A stretch of DNA of 64,000 bases. Source: Rhodeus uyekii. Taxonomy: Eukaryota; Chordata; Actinopteri; Cypriniformes; Acheilognathidae. Position 1 is the first letter of the stretch. Every line of letters begins with the position of its first letter. A program made the translations under genes and the position numbers. Location of the stretch: contig JAWRVZ010000013.1 in assembly GCA_037043235.1 (NCBI GenBank), positions 5,997,501 through 6,061,500 of the forward strand, given 5' to 3'. The notes under the pieces are model-generated. The model was not told the origin of the DNA, did not search any database, and saw nothing but the letters and a program-made list of their open reading frames with translations. This document shows positions 44,068 through 61,200 of this stretch, piece by piece.

Positions 44068-47000
44068 TTTTAATTGAATAAACTTCTAAAAGCACAGTCT
44101 TCAGTTTTCCTAACTAACAAATAAGGCACATATCGGAATGCCGTTTCATGGACACTGAGCTACAGATTTCATCTCGTCTCTCATTCGAATACATTCCACC
44201 AACGCTTTCTGTTGCTCGGTCCACTCCAATATGATGACAAATATTTTACAGACATTACAAACATGAGTGTTAAATCAGTACATTCAGTAAATCTATTAAT
44301 GATACTGGAAATCCTAGGAGTGAATAGAGGCATTTATTAATGACTAACATTAGAGAGGTGTATTCTACAAACGATATCTTGGCAAGAATTGAACATGTAT
44401 TATATTAAATAAGAATACATTGCACAAATTATATTTCTTGAATCATAAAAAAACAAAAAACATGCACATGCAAACGTCAGTCCCACACACTTGTTTTGAA
44501 AACTAGCCTTTGAATTTCTTTTTCTTCATGTGAAGAAAAACATTTCGACATCATTCCTGGACTTGGCAGTAACTGGAGACGGCTAACTAGAGCTCACAGT
44601 TTCATACAGTATGGACCTGATTCACTAGCACATTTCGACCATGTAAAACGTTTGTACGTGCAATTCAGTGTTATGGTCAATGATTCGGTCGCGTCTTCTT
44701 TTTGCCACTGTTTTGCATCTTTAAAACACCTCAGTAAAACGGCCCTGCGACTTACAGTGTGTGAGTCAATCTCTGCTATGTTAAAAACAGCTGTTTGTGT
44801 CGATGTTAAAGCGAGTGTTATAGGTTTCCTATAAATGCATATCAAAACATTCATGCTATATAGCAGACACACAACATTGAAGCACATGTACGCTCATAAC
44901 AGGTAAGGTTACTATATACCAATAACAAAACACAAATAAAATGGCTTGTAAGGGCATAATAATTATGTACCAACCGTTGAATAATATTCTATGTAGTCAT
45001 CAATATTTTCTTCATAGAGTAGCATCTGTTGCATATTTTATACAAAAAAAGAATTGAATTGGAAAAAAAGAAAATCCTTCCATAAATATTTCTGTAGGAT
45101 ATAACCACCGATTATTGTAGAACAAAGGAAAACACAACCTCCCAAATCTTTTGCATCTCAGCAATTTGCCCTTTTTCACATACACAAAGTTTTAATATTG
45201 CATCACAACATTTTGAAACAGCTAACTTGATGATGTCAATCGAATATATACAGAAAACACATACTAGTATCTTTATAAGGAAAAAAAATCTTATCTGGAT
45301 ATCAAATTGCTCCAAAATCTTCATGATCTATATTGTTTCCAAAATACACATACCTTTAATAGAAAATAACATGTTTATACTGAAAGTGAGCTATAAAAGT
45401 CAAGTATATGTATTTCAAGACAAAAACACATGCGCAAAAAAGCACTTTGTATAGTTTTGAAAGCCTGGACGCTGTCAATACCACAAGCTCTGGCTATCGT
45501 TCAATATAACAAGTCAACAAGCTCATTTACGCGAAACCCAGGGCTGTTATCTTTTTAGTCATGCGTATAGTGCAATGCAACTATTTTGCAAATAGTGAAG
45601 AAAATGTAATAATGAGGCCTTGATCTAGTGGTGCATTCAGTCATCTGTACAGGCACACAGAACTGACAGTAAATTGAATTGATCCCAAAACTGCAAGGAA
45701 ACCATTATATGTAGACTACCAGCTATGGGTGATCAGCAATGATTATGATGAATCCACAGTAATAGTTATTTTCATTACGGTGTTTATCAAAAAGCAGAGG
45801 AACTCGTTCCAGCCTAAATGAGGCCTGAAGTAAACCTTGGCGTGTAAGAATGTACGCACAGTGAAGCCATTAGCAACACCGGCAAAAACACAGTTACCAA
45901 GAAATAAAGGGTCTCAGAAACAATGATGACGTCCAAAGAAGAAAGTAGCGACTTACAGAAACAGCCTTGCTTTTTATTTCACAATGATCTAATGATTGCC
46001 TGCCTGGCTGTTTTTATACCTTTCTCTTTACTGGAGTGGAATTAGCTGGTTTACATTTTCAGATATTTTATTCCTCAGGATCCTCTAGCAAACATCCAGA
46101 TTTTTCCAAAATCAAACTGTGTTAAGGCACTAGACATTCCCTTCAGAGAAGATTAATATCAGTCTGAGTTTATTCCAATAAATGAAACATTAACTAAAAT
46201 TCAACACAAAATATGTGGACTCCAAAGATAAGTAAACAATTATACACATTGTATTTACCATGTAAATGCGTTTAACTTCATATGTACATCTAGGATTAAC
46301 AACGCAACATCAATTCTCACAATATCCATCTACGACTTCCCACTGGAACACGTAAAGCTACATTTATTGTTCAATAGTCCTGGGTCACACTCAAATATGA
46401 TCGATTAGTACTTTGTGTGAGCCATAGCAAGAGGTAACGGCACATAGATGTCGATAGATCCTGTACACACTTACTTCCACTCAAATATTAACACGCTCCT
46501 CTCAGTCCAAAATGTCTTCTGACCAATCAAATGTACCCAAAATGTTGTCTCATTACATCTCAAAAATCTCTTCAGCATTACTTACTTTGTCCTTCTTTTC
46601 CCTTTACAACTCATATACATGTCCACTGCTCCCCAAAAATCACAGTTTAAACAGGGTGTAATTCATCAGTTATGTTTGCAACTAATTTATAAACATACGG
46701 GGTTACGCAAAAAAAGACATTTAAAAGTAAGGTTTTCATTCTGAAACCTGATCAGAATGATTGTGTAAACAGCGGAACATTCCTTTAATGAAACATTTTA
46801 GTGCAAGGGTCAAATTTAACATTCTTAAAAAATAAAGGTTCTTTATCATCCATGGACCCTTTCTATTCCACAAATGGTTCTTCAGATTATTAAAAATGTC
46901 CATCGCACTAAGAAGAAAAAAAAGGTTCTTGTTAGAACTGTTCACTGAAAGGTTCTTTGAGGACCCCAAAACGGTTCTTCTATGGCATTGCTATGCATTC

Positions 47001-48094
47001 ACCCTTTTGGAACCTTTATTTTTAAGAGTGAAAGAATGAATCATTTTGAATTTAAAAATGACTGAGAAGTGTTCGTATAAGACACATGCACACTATTTCA
47101 TCTGAGATGTGTCATTCTAACACTCTTTATCCTGAGGCAAGTATCTCAGTGAAGAACAGGCGTTGTGTTTTTGAATGCTTGCACATGGACTGAAAAGCTC
47201 ACATTTTGACCCCTGTACCAAAACACTTTTATAAGACGTTTGAAGCAGTTCTCTGGCAACAACTGACGACATACATGATCACATTTCAAAGGACTGTGAT
47301 GATCAGCAAGCTGTGGCTTTGTTTCGATCATCCACACAACGCGTTCGACTTGGCGACAATGTACAGGAACTGATGACTGCATAAGCTGCAATGGTTTTGC
47401 ATAGTTGCCAACAACTGGGTGCCTCCAGGGCTGCTTTTAGCCAACCTGACAAAAAAATATCTCGCATTTGGAAATTCATAAGCGTACGTGAAAGATAAAA
47501 ACTACCTGACGCGCTAAACCGAAGCAGTAAAAAGTTCTATTCTACAGTAGTTTCTAATGGCAAGAGGTGGGGTTAGACAATATCTGTCCAGGTATAAACA
47601 CAGATGAAATTATCCCAGTTTAGTTAATTCAATTGCACTACAATACGATATACAAACATAAATAAATATGTGACACAAAAGCTAGGGATGGAAAATCCAT
47701 TATCCCTCTGTTAATTCACAGTTAACATGATGTGCTATTGACCCAAAAACTCTGCAAAGGCACACTGGGCCCTTGTTCGACTAACGCAACACCTTTAGTG
47801 CTCGGCACATCCTCATAGTTCACTTGGTTGGGAGAATGAAGGGACAGTCTGTAAACACACAATCAGGGGACGCAATGGTGAGGTAATCCACTGCATCCCG
47901 TACGGATAGAAATACTGTTCCAAACAAATTCAATTGTCCATTATACATAATAAATGCGCCGCATGCTGCTGATACACAAAGCCGTTACTAGCGTTAGAGA
48001 TATTTACATGAATATTTTGGCACTTTTCACGTTTTCTTGGAGCGCTTGGTAGGAGAAGTGACGGGAAAGGGGGAAGACGACCTCGGGATCCTCC
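44068..48094 (-). other. zcchc24: zcchc24 probable long 3' untranslated region
   Basis: About 4 kb without a coding pattern downstream of the zcchc24 stop on the minus strand. An ATTAAA (minus strand) at 44068-44073 is a candidate end; an AATAAA at 44333-44338 is an alternative. The human gene also has a long 3' UTR. A MITE of about 210 bases lies inside (46820-47030). The extent is inferred. Confidence 0.4.
46820..47030. mobile_element. MITE with CTTAAAAATAAAGGTTC-type ends
   Basis: About 211 bases. The left end is CATTCTTAAAAAATAAAGGT and the right end, reversed, CACTCTTAAAAATAAAGGTT. The interior has ATGGTTCTTC and ACGGTTCTTCTATGGCATTG. A common cyprinid element, located within the presumed zcchc24 3' UTR. 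Confidence 0.75.
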
Positions 48095-50235
<2,141 letters not shown>

Positions 50236-53200
50236 TTAGTGTAGCTTGTGAACAATTTGAAGCTTCTGTGGATTGTGGAAAATTTGTATAAATTTGTGTG
50301 ACCAAAATGTATGCAAATAAGCAAAGCACTGCACATGATCTATAATGTTATTGGAGGACTACAGAATATTCTTCTGTTCTTCTGAAAACAGAAATGGTAG
50401 CTGGTGATCATCGTGCATTTTTGTTGTATGGAAATAAGCAGCTCTGATATTTTGATGCAATTCTAGTTGATAACAGTTAGCCAATATTAAATGTTATGTT
50501 GTGGCCACTAATTTGTACATTTTTTTAATTAAATGAAAGAGACTTTGTGCATCACAACCATATAATACACACTATGAAAAATTTGATATCAAATGTTGAG
50601 ACTTAACAATAACCATGCTTAATTATCAAGTTAACTAGGGGAGGGGGGTGTGTGTATTCAGAAATATTAATATGAACGCTTGCATAACATGTTAAAAAAA
50701 TTAAATATGAATAAATAGAAAAGCACAAAATATTGTGCAGAACTGCATGTTCACTTTGACTGCGTCCACTATCCTCAGTCCACATTTCCACTGTCTTACA
50801 TGCTGCATTTCTTAAATAATAAAATGAGAAATCCTGAAACAGTTAAAGTAACAAAAAAAAAACTAAAATCTATAGGTGGGGCTGTTTTTCATTCTTATAC
50901 GAGTAAAAAAATGGTCATAAGGACTTTATTATGGGAGTAGTTTCAACAAGTGAGTCAATGCTGACATCAGTTTCTAGGCCTCTACAACTGCAAAAGAAAA
51001 AGACTAAGTTTTTCCCTTGAGCATCGCAAACATCATTTTGGTCAAAGTTTGTCCAAACCAAACACACTTAAATTGCTTAAACTCAAGTCGGTCAAACCCT
51101 GCAAAAACAAAGAAAAAACACATTGTTGAAACTTACAGAGAGCTGCTGACTTGAAATATGACACCAGTTTTTTTTTTACATCTTCCTAAACTGAAGGACA
51201 TGCTATGTGTGGTATGGCAGACTCCTGCTGGAGAGTTCAGACTCCAAACCACTACACACATTTGAGAACTCTGTATATGGGGAATTCTAATTATTTTAAT
51301 TATGTAAATTGATTCAAACCTCAACAGATAATTGCGGTGTGGTCTCAATATACTATACTTTCTGGTCAATGTTACATACTCTCTGCTTCCTTTTGGACTC
51401 AACTCTCCTAAAAGAGAACAGGAAAGTGGCTATGTGCCTGAGAGTTTTTGCTACATTTCTGATACTAAACAGGATTTAGAATGTGAATCAATGCATCCAA
51501 CCAACCATCTGTAATCTCACATAACAAATCACTGGCTATTGGAGTCTTTATTCCACACTGTGAAGGGGATAGGCAGACCTAAAGCTGCTTTACTGGTGAG
51601 ATGATTTGGAAATTAAGTTCCTGGTCCCATATGAGTAAAAAGAGGTGATATCATTCATTAGCATCTGCTCCCATCCACCCAGCGCCAACTGGCCAACACT
51701 GCATGCAAAAGGCTCTCCTCCCCAACCTTAAACACCATGAGTCAACAACTGTCAACAGAACTGTCGACAACAGCTGGAAACCATGACGGTTGTGGCTGTT
51801 GTTTTGGCGATACTTTCAAACTTCATAGAAAGTCTGACGTAAGGCCACCCCTATGATGCTGCCAACCCCTACTCTGACATAATGCTGGTGGTCTGGTATA
51901 TGGGGGAGGTCCTAAATCAGAGATCAGGCAAAACAATCAGAGCTATCAGGTATCAGAACCACTGCTTTCCATCAAACATTTAGTAATTAACTCAGCATGG
52001 AGTTTGATCTTGGTGTCAACGGTTGACCCATGGTCTGGAACTCAGGTGTGTGCCAGATGACCTGTTTTTGAGAAGAGTATTAGCTCATGAATGGGTTGAG
52101 TTAAAGCTTTATATCACATCTTAAGGATCATCAAAAGAAACCTGCCTCAATGCTTTATTGTCCGTGCAAATAATATTAATTATTTTTATAAAAAGATACA
52201 TTTCAACAATTCTAGAGCGTATGTATAGGGATGGAATATAAACCTGGGTCACACTAAACAAAAATTATACCCCAAAGCAAACAGTGGATGGTTCACCTCG
52301 AATCATGGACACGACTGGACAATCATTTGCAAGTTACAGCATCTCCACGAGAGAGATTTGAACAACAGCCTTGAAGAATTCACAACTCTGTGAAAAGTCT
52401 CTATATATCCAGCACTGCAGAGGTCTTGGACAAGTGCCAGAGGACACACATGATATTCTGTTTACAGCAGTCTGACCTATTTTGGTTGTGTTTTTAACAG
52501 ATTTCAGACCAGTAGAGGTACACTGGCATTGTGAAGGAAACCTGGTTAATTTGACATTAACCCATTTACATTCTGGAGCTCATAATTTATGCATTGTTAA
52601 ATATGATTGAAAGAAAAATGAAGACAGCTGGACTTTTTTTGTCTTTAAATACATCAGAGAAAATAAACAATTTGTTGCTTATTTCAAACACAGTAGTCTT
52701 GCACAAACCACCGGATCTGAAATCCACAAACCCAAGAAGCTAAAATTTATTATCCTATTGTTCCTCTCACGAAATAAGCAATAGCGCAAAAACAAAATGC
52801 TCATTATTTTCCAAAAGCAATGTACGCTCTACTTACAGTCACCACCAAGGAAATTACAAACTAATGGCATTGACACTATGCCACAGTTTAAACAAATCCT
52901 GACCGAAGCCTGGGTGTTGCAGATGTGTGTTTACATTGTTCTACCCAGTGCATTGCTCTAGAAGTAATTTGACCATTTTAACCCAACCTGAGCTTAATGG
53001 ACACAGCAGGTTTGTGTAAATCAATCTGACTATTTGTCCAATGAAAACAGAGCTTCAAGACAGGAAAGGGAATCGATAAGAGCAACACTGAATGAATAGC
53101 TGATGTTTGAATCTGATGTAAGTCAATGTTTACTTCGGAGTGATATGCATTAGCTTTAAAGGGTTCTTGAAGAAAGGGCCCTGACCAGTTATAGTTAGAG

Positions 53201-55975
53201 CAAAAGTGTCCAGATACACGCAACTAAAATATTTACTGCCTGTCGACATAGAGTAAGGTGGATTTGTTCCCTAAAACCCTTATATTGTTAATAGTGACCT
53301 TAACAAACCGGGGTGACCCTCTGAGGACTGAGCTTCTGAGCTCAGTGAATGCTCAGGACATTGAGGAGATTGAATTATCCAGTGACTGTAAACACTCAGG
53401 GAGGAGGGAGATCAGATCGAGCACCTCCTCTCACCATCCCTCCAGCTGTGTTCCCTATGGAGACTGAAAGAGGGGGGCGGCTCTGGCTGTCCTAGCAGCA
53501 GAGCCAACCTCCCCGCAACAGGACAAATACCACAGCACGGCAGTCATCGCTCACAGCTGGAGACGTTCCTCCAATCAGGCCCTACAGAACTGGAGGGGGA
53601 AGGAAATCAGAAGCAGATGAGTTCCACACTGGTATAACATGAGAAAACTCAAAAAGTCCCTTTCAGATCAGCCCTCTGTTTTCAATTAAGTCCATATAGA
53701 TTAACAAAAGGGTGCCAGACAAGAAAAGTGAGAGATAGTGATTCAGTGTTTAGAGAGAGATAAGACTTAAAAGAGCGGGGAAATGTTATGAAGAATCTGC
53801 TCAGTACGAGTTCAAAATAAGAACAGTACATTTGCAAATCAATCAAATACATTTAAATGCAGTTTTGAAGCCAGTAATAGGACAGGAAATGTTCTCAGAA
53901 CATTGGCTAACGTTGTGGCAAGGTTCTTTCAAAGTTAAGAATACATTTTCTTCTAGTAACACATTCAAAAGTAACGTTCCCACAATGTTTGCGAAATGAG
54001 AACATACTCGAGAGAAAATTTATTTAAAACATTTGTAAAAACTGGACGTTTAGAACATTAATAAATTACATTTTCATAACTTAATGGGAACGTTCTACCA
54101 AAATGCTCGGTCCACTTGCTCCTTCAAAAATAATACTACAGTATAGTGCCAGCTACAGTTCAATCAATAAATAAACAAACAAATTATATATTTTTTAAAT
54201 AATAATGTAATAAAATATTAAATTAATTGTTAAAATACTATTAATAAAAAAATAAGTAAAAAATAACTACAGAACAGTTATGTATCACTATAAATGTTGT
54301 AATTCAATTGTCTCTAAAAAATCCAAAAGTTATACACATTACAGACTTTTTTAGGTGGAGTGCTAAGGGGGTTAGTGAATGTTAAAATAAAATAAAAGTA
54401 CAGATAAGTGCTACAGTTTTCTCTGAAACACTCTTGCCATATATCAAGAAAGATCAGAGGATCTACAGTGGCCACAAACTTAATCAAACGTTTTACCACA
54501 TTTTAAAATGGTTCATATGTAATTTTTCTGTGTGCAAAATAGAGCAATTTTCGGAAGGGTGACTATGCAGTTTAAGAGGATTTTTGGAGGTACTTGGAGA
54601 AAAGGAAAAAAAAACTTTTTTGGCCCAGACTGCTGAAGTTTGGTTTTTCAAGGAAATGCATGTCAACTCTTGGGGCAGAGAATCAACAGGAGACTACAAA
54701 AATCCAAACACATTTTTTAGTCTTCACAAATGCGGTACACGAAGGTTGTGCATAATGTTTTTGGCTAAACCTGAAAGGTCTTGGATAACTGGCCTTCCAC
54801 AAACTTTACAATTTACATCCTTCTTTCAAATGACACTCAACATATGTCTGATTTAAGTAAACAGGAACTAACTGAACTAAACATTAATTGTTGAACAAAA
54901 TATGTTCCTTTATTCATACACACACAAACAAATTAAACAAACAAAACCAAAAATGTCAGTGCAAGTTGATCTCAGTTAAAACAGCTTAAACATGCATTTT
55001 ATTCAGTGACTATGCTTAATCCTTGTCTGTGAAACTGGTCAATATTATATAAGATTATATAAGTACTTTGAAACTTTGTGGTTGTCAAATGCTCGTGGCT
55101 CATGTCTATCATTAGTTAATGTGAACTACATCTGTGGATGTTCTAAAAGGCCACCTGTGGGAACTTGACCTGACTTACTAAACCTGACTAAAAATCACCA
55201 TATGGTTAAAAAACGGTTAAAGTAAAGTTTGGCCTAGCATCATTTTATTTAACATTGCATATATGCCTATGCATATAAATGGGTGTCATCCCAGAGGTTA
55301 GAACATGTAAACAGACATAAATGTACCAACGCGTGTTACAGAGCTCTAATCCATTAGCATCACAATGTGAGAACGGATCAAGTGGAGCTCTGTCTGGCCT
55401 GGATGAGAAGATTCAGCCAAGGCCAAGACAGAGCCTGCAGATGGCCTTTCCCAGAGACCCACACACAAGAATGATAGTGTCGAGCTCATCAGCTGCGTCT
55501 GTGTGCGATTTCCGGAGCGCTCAGCAAACGGCCGGACTTGAGCAGCATTCCAGTCAGGTGCACGCTGGTGTTATTTATTAATCCCCACTAGGGTGGCTAA
55601 ATGAAGCTAGTGTTTTCTTGGGTCTCTCCGAGTCCTTTTCTTGTGGGTGCAGCTGTCTCTTTTTACGCCCAAAAGGCAAGAACAGCATCGCAGAGACTGA
55701 CAAGAGGGAACAGGTGTGCTGTTAAATGATAAATCCGTCAGCTCACAATGCCTCTGTGTTAGGAAAAACAATCCAATCACATAGAGTCACTGAATTTTTG
55801 GGAGAAATTAGAAAGCAAGAAAAGTTGGTGTTGACATTTTATAGCTTTAGTTGCCGACCTAGGGCCAGCCTTGACAGTTTTTATTGATATAGCTGATACT
55901 GGATCTGTGGTCATTATGTGAAAGGGAAGGAAGCTGCTACTCAACAAGAACTAGTCATTAACACCTCTGCACTGG

Positions 55976-56110
55976 TAACACTTTACAATAAGGTTCAAAT
56001 TGTTACATATAGTTAACGAATTAGATGTCATGAAATAACTGAACAAAATCTCAACCTAATTTATCTGGTTTGTATTTGAAAATTAACTGTAACCTAGAAA
56101 AAGTGTAACT
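55976..56110. repeat. MITE fragment (GTAACACTTTACAATAAGGTT type)
   Basis: Begins TGGTAACACTTTACAATAAG then GTTCAAATTGTTACATATAG and TTAACGAATTAGATGTCATG. This is the start of a frequent cyprinid repeat. The far end is not clear. Confidence 0.55.
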
Positions 56111-57199
56111 TTTTTTCATGATCCCTAATGCAGTAACATAATAGCATGCTATTGATCTTACTGTAAACAATGCATCTGTGCACATCTTTTTAACCTCAGA
56201 ATTTAATTAAAATGTCATAATTAACCTTTCTAAAATTAAAATTCCAATCTTGCATTTAAATCTGCCTTTATCCCGTCGATGCACAGAACCAAGACCCCAT
56301 TCTACACTTTTTGGATAATTGTTTCACTTGTATGTATACTCTAAGGACAACCTTAAAAAATTGGACATGTGAATCATAATCATGTCACCAAGACACATTC
56401 AAACACCTTTAGCACAACTAGATGCTAACACAATTCTCTGAGGCATATACCCCTGGACCTTACATATTCCTTGAAACCAACACATGTCCAGTGGTCACTA
56501 ATAATCAGTTTGAAAAATTCAGTGCAGATTTTGGCCCTTTCACTTATTTCTAGGTTATTACAAAGCTAAGCAATGTTTTCCAAGTATTCCAGATAGTGCT
56601 GGACTGCTTCCTGGTTTTTTTGGCGTAGGCCCCTGGAGTTTGGCTGCTCCCTCTGCCAGCATCTGGAATCCATCAGTATAAACAATGGAGGCCCCGGTGC
56701 TGGAGCCTCTCGCCCGGCTCCCATGGGACTGCACTCCGCATAGCACAGGAACACCAGTCCCACCAGATACAGCGTGCTCAATTACCCCACATCGAAGAAG
56801 AGAGGAAGAAAACTCAACTTTCTACTAATCTGTGTTTAGTTTGGCCAGGATACAGAAGAGATTGATTCGATGATAGATGCCCAAACGCACACAACTCTAA
56901 CTTGGCCATTCCTGTGGGGACATTCTCTACATTGCTCTGTTTACTCTGATAATTAGCTGCAAATCTTTTGATTAAGATTCCTATTGTTCAGTTCATTGTA
57001 AATGAGTCATACACGATTCGCACTGTTCACACAAACATGACAATTCCTCTGCCAAATTCGTAGCTCTCAGTGTCCCTTGACCTCAATTTTTTAGAACAGA
57101 AACATATGGTATAGATTACACTAAACAACAGACATTTGGCCAAAGTGAATAGCAATCTAACACTTGCTCTGAAATATGGGCTTACAGAATCCTTTTGGG

Positions 57200-58244
57200 C
57201 AGAGGTGTCAAACATATGGCCCACGGTCCGAATATACAGCTTGTGGAGAAGTGTAATCGAATTAAATAAAATGTAATTATGCAACAAAAAAAATCTCAAA
57301 CCTTTATTATATTATATATATTTGTATGACAGATTCATAATATTTAACTTTTTACAACAGGATGGATGAGTTTGTTCATTTGTATGACAGCAACAGACCC
57401 TTTTTTAAACTACTTGCGGCACTCTACATCCCATACTTTTCACCTGGAATTGTATATGTAAGTGACAGAGCAACACAATTCAATTTACCATAGTTTGTGT
57501 GAGCAATTCACATGATTTCCACGTCGTCTGAGACGTGATAGCAATGTCGTGAGCAAGCTGATTCTTTACCAATGAACATGATGAATTGGTTTACAAATCA
57601 TTTGTAAATCTGACAGATTTGTGTTAATGAAATCATATTTAGGTCTTGACTGTCAGTTATTTGTGAAGTACATCTGTTGTAAAAGGGTGAGTTGTTTAAG
57701 CTCATTGACATGCTTGAATGTGGACATGTCCAGATTTGTGTCACAACAACTTCAGGTACAAAAACGCAATTAATGTCCGCTGTAGAAGTTTCAAATGATA
57801 TTTTAGTATATTGAAGTAAAATTAAAAGCTTGCTTATTTGTAGACAAATACATATTTAATGACTAGTTCATCTCATTGTCTACTTTTAATACTGAGTTTA
57901 TTTATTTCTAGGCCTTCAATTCTGTTAACATTACGTTTCAAGTCAATTATTACAGCTAAAGACATCTAGCAAAGAAAATGTGATATGTTTCTTTTCTTAT
58001 TGTCAATATTGTTGTTTCATTCATACTCTTAATTATGAACTGAGCATGTACTATATATATGTGCTATCTGAAGGCCTCTGGTTTATGAAATCAACAAATT
58101 AATCATGAAGTGTGAGCATGTATTGTGCAAGTACCTACATGGGTTCAGCAAGGTTTAACAAAAAAAGAAAAAAAAGAATCCGCCCGCATAAAGTGACCCT
58201 TAGTCCAATCTGGCCCGTGACCTAAAATGAGCTTGCCACCCCTG
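57200..58244. mobile_element. hAT-like non-autonomous element with CAGRGGTGKCAA ends
   Basis: 1,045 bases. The left end is CAGAGGTGTCAAACATATGG and the right end, reversed, CAGGGGTGGCAAGCTCATTT. Flanking 8-mers cttttggg (57192-57199) and cattaggg (58245-58252) match at six of eight, fitting an aged hAT duplication. GGCCCACGG and GGCCCGTGA blocks near the ends are typical of this hAT group. No transposase frame is visible. Confidence 0.75.
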
Positions 58245-61200
58245 CATTAGGGGTATAAAGCACAGTCTACTAGCTTGCTTGAACATGTTGAGATGGCTGG
58301 CAGTAGGAGTTGGCATTTCATAGATTCCAGACTAATATAGCTAGACCAAACCCATATATTCTGACTAGTGTGAAAGAAACAGAGGATGCAGAGGTAGGCA
58401 ACCCTCATACTTGGCCTCTAAACACTAAGCTAAGTGTGAAAGAGTCTTTATGCTAAATCGAGCTAGAGAACATACACCTATTTATTTAAACAGATGTATT
58501 TCTAAACAAACTCCAGTAAGTTAAGTACCACTGGCATTCAGTCCGTGAAAGATACAGATAAGTATCTATAAGTACAGATCTAGCTTGACACAAATATTAC
58601 ATATGCTTATGTACAAAATCTATATATAGATGTATAGGAGTTTCTAGTTGCACAAAGACAGGCATTGCTTAGGTCCTGAATTTGTCCACTAGCAGCTGCT
58701 CCTTCCGAGCAATGACTGCTGAGATAAGCATTCTTATCTTCTACACTGCTAAATATAAAGGTTAGCCATACACAATCACACTGCATTAAAACAAATTTGC
58801 AGTGGTGATTTGAAAGAAAGAGACTACTGTTCAATATCTTTCTAAACATGAAATTGTTTATACTGGGTGATACAAATAAAAGTGTCTATCATTTAAAAAA
58901 AATAATTTCATGTTTAATAAAGCATTTAATAAGCCATGCAATTAAGTGATTTTATCTCGTTAAAGGTTTATCTCGTTATATTTATTCAACAAAAAGTGCG
59001 CACATAAACTGGGCAACAAAGCTGAATAAGGATAATCAAACACACAAAAAAGTGTGTAAAAAAATAATAACAATATATTTATTTAATGTTCTCACCACAG
59101 GTGCCATTACGAGCCCAGGGGGTCTTTATTAAACAATGAACGCATGCACTGATAAGCCTGTATATGCACAGTCACTGGGCCTGTGGTGACAACATGACAT
59201 AAATATTTCTGGAGCTGTGGTGTGCCAAATTTTCTTTCGTTTTTGATATTTATTTAGTAAATACAATTAGAATAATAAGCCAATATATCAAGCCGATACC
59301 AATCAAATTAGATCAACAAACAACAAAATTAAGTTCCATCTGATTAGGTAAAAATACAACTGCTTAAATATTGTTTAGATTAATACTTTAAAATAAAATG
59401 TTGAATATAATGGAAAAATAAAATTATAATTTTAAATATGTAACTAAAACCGTCAGTAGGTGGAGACAATTCAGGTAATTAATGAGTGAGTAACGGAATC
59501 ATTTAATTCGATCCAAGCAGAAAATAGTAAATGTGTCCAAAGTGTATCTTAATATTAACCTCTTGTTTATTAAAAGTGTGTATAAAATCAACATCACATT
59601 TGCAATCTTGATCATATTGATGAAAAAAAAATGTCTCGCTCTTGTGATATTGCTTAATTATATCATAAGTTATAATATAAAATGCTCAGTCAATTCAGTG
59701 TTATCCCTGCACTTGTGATCCAGTTTTTTTAATGTCCAGAATCCTATTAGTCTGAGACTGAGATACCAAGCATAACACTATAACACTACCAAGCAGCATA
59801 GAAAATTTGCATATTAATTTAGACAGGGTTGCTTTAAATGCAGCTTGATTCAGCGAAAATTCAGATTAGTCAGAACTATATAATTTACATACATGGTTTA
59901 AATTACCATAACAAAAAGCTGCTATGGCCATCTAAGTTTTTTGTTTTTTTTGCCAATGACTCATTATGTAGGTGTTTTACCAGACATCCAGAGGTCATTG
60001 TGTATCAGTCAGCCACTGAACGTGACACCCGCCTGAGTAAGATAATGAACTATCCAGGGTTTCTGAATGGGGCAACATCCTCAGCAAAGGGCTGTACTTG
60101 TGCAACATTTCCAAATAACTTTCCCGTCATGAACAAAAAATCGTAATGATAGTATAAACTTCTCCAAAAAACTCAAAACAAAGGATTTTATAGCAAAAGC
60201 AGTTCAATATTGCAGCCTCCACTGTAAGCTAAATAACATAACACTCAACACTCACATAACACTCACTCATAATAATGAAATATTTTTTTAGGAACCAGCA
60301 CTCTCTTATTTATGACAATAAAATTGCATTCAGTCACAAATAGATTAACTAATTATATGAACATTATGAACATACCACAGTGTTTGCTATGTTCATCCTT
60401 GGCCCAGTTTCATAAAGAAAACAATGAGGATTTACAAGAGACCTGGCGAGCTAAAATCGCACATGCATGTCATGAAGTGATACGTAACATAGCAACATAA
60501 CTTACGACAATAATGGGTCAACAAGCACGGGAAATCTTTGCACTCCTACAACATTACTCAGACAGACACTTTATTCAAGGTGGAAATTTAGTATTGACAA
60601 TCCTGTGTGAAGCTCAAGGAGGTCTTTAATACCAGGAAAAAGCTATTCATTATGAATTTCCATGCAATTTGAAATCTGACTTCTTTGCTCATGAATACTC
60701 AGTCTTGGAAAAAATTATTTAAAAAAGTCAATTTCATTCTTTAAGAGTCCTAAAAAGAGCTGCCACTGGTAAAACACTGACTATAATGAAATAATTGAGC
60801 AATAGCTAAAGCAAACACAGACATTTTTTCAGAAATTTGTAACGCATAACTCCTCACTCACTTAAGTATTTTTATTATTTCTGACATTTCGGCAGGCGAG
60901 CAGAGCAGTCAAGGTACAAGTTTTTACAAAATAGAGAGAACACCATAAATAGAGCCAACAATGAAATAATTCAAATTTAATACAGTTTACTGTTTGCAAA
61001 TAAAAATACACAGCCACTTTAGAAATGCCATCATCGAATCAGTAGAAAGGAGCAGTTACGGCATATAACTTGTTACCAGGTGCTGATCGAGCTGACGTAA
61101 ATGTTTAAACGTTATAAAGGAGGATTAAATAAGAAAATACTATTTCAAGTTCAAATACTCTGATGATAAAGCTGAAGGTACAGACATATCTACAAATTAG

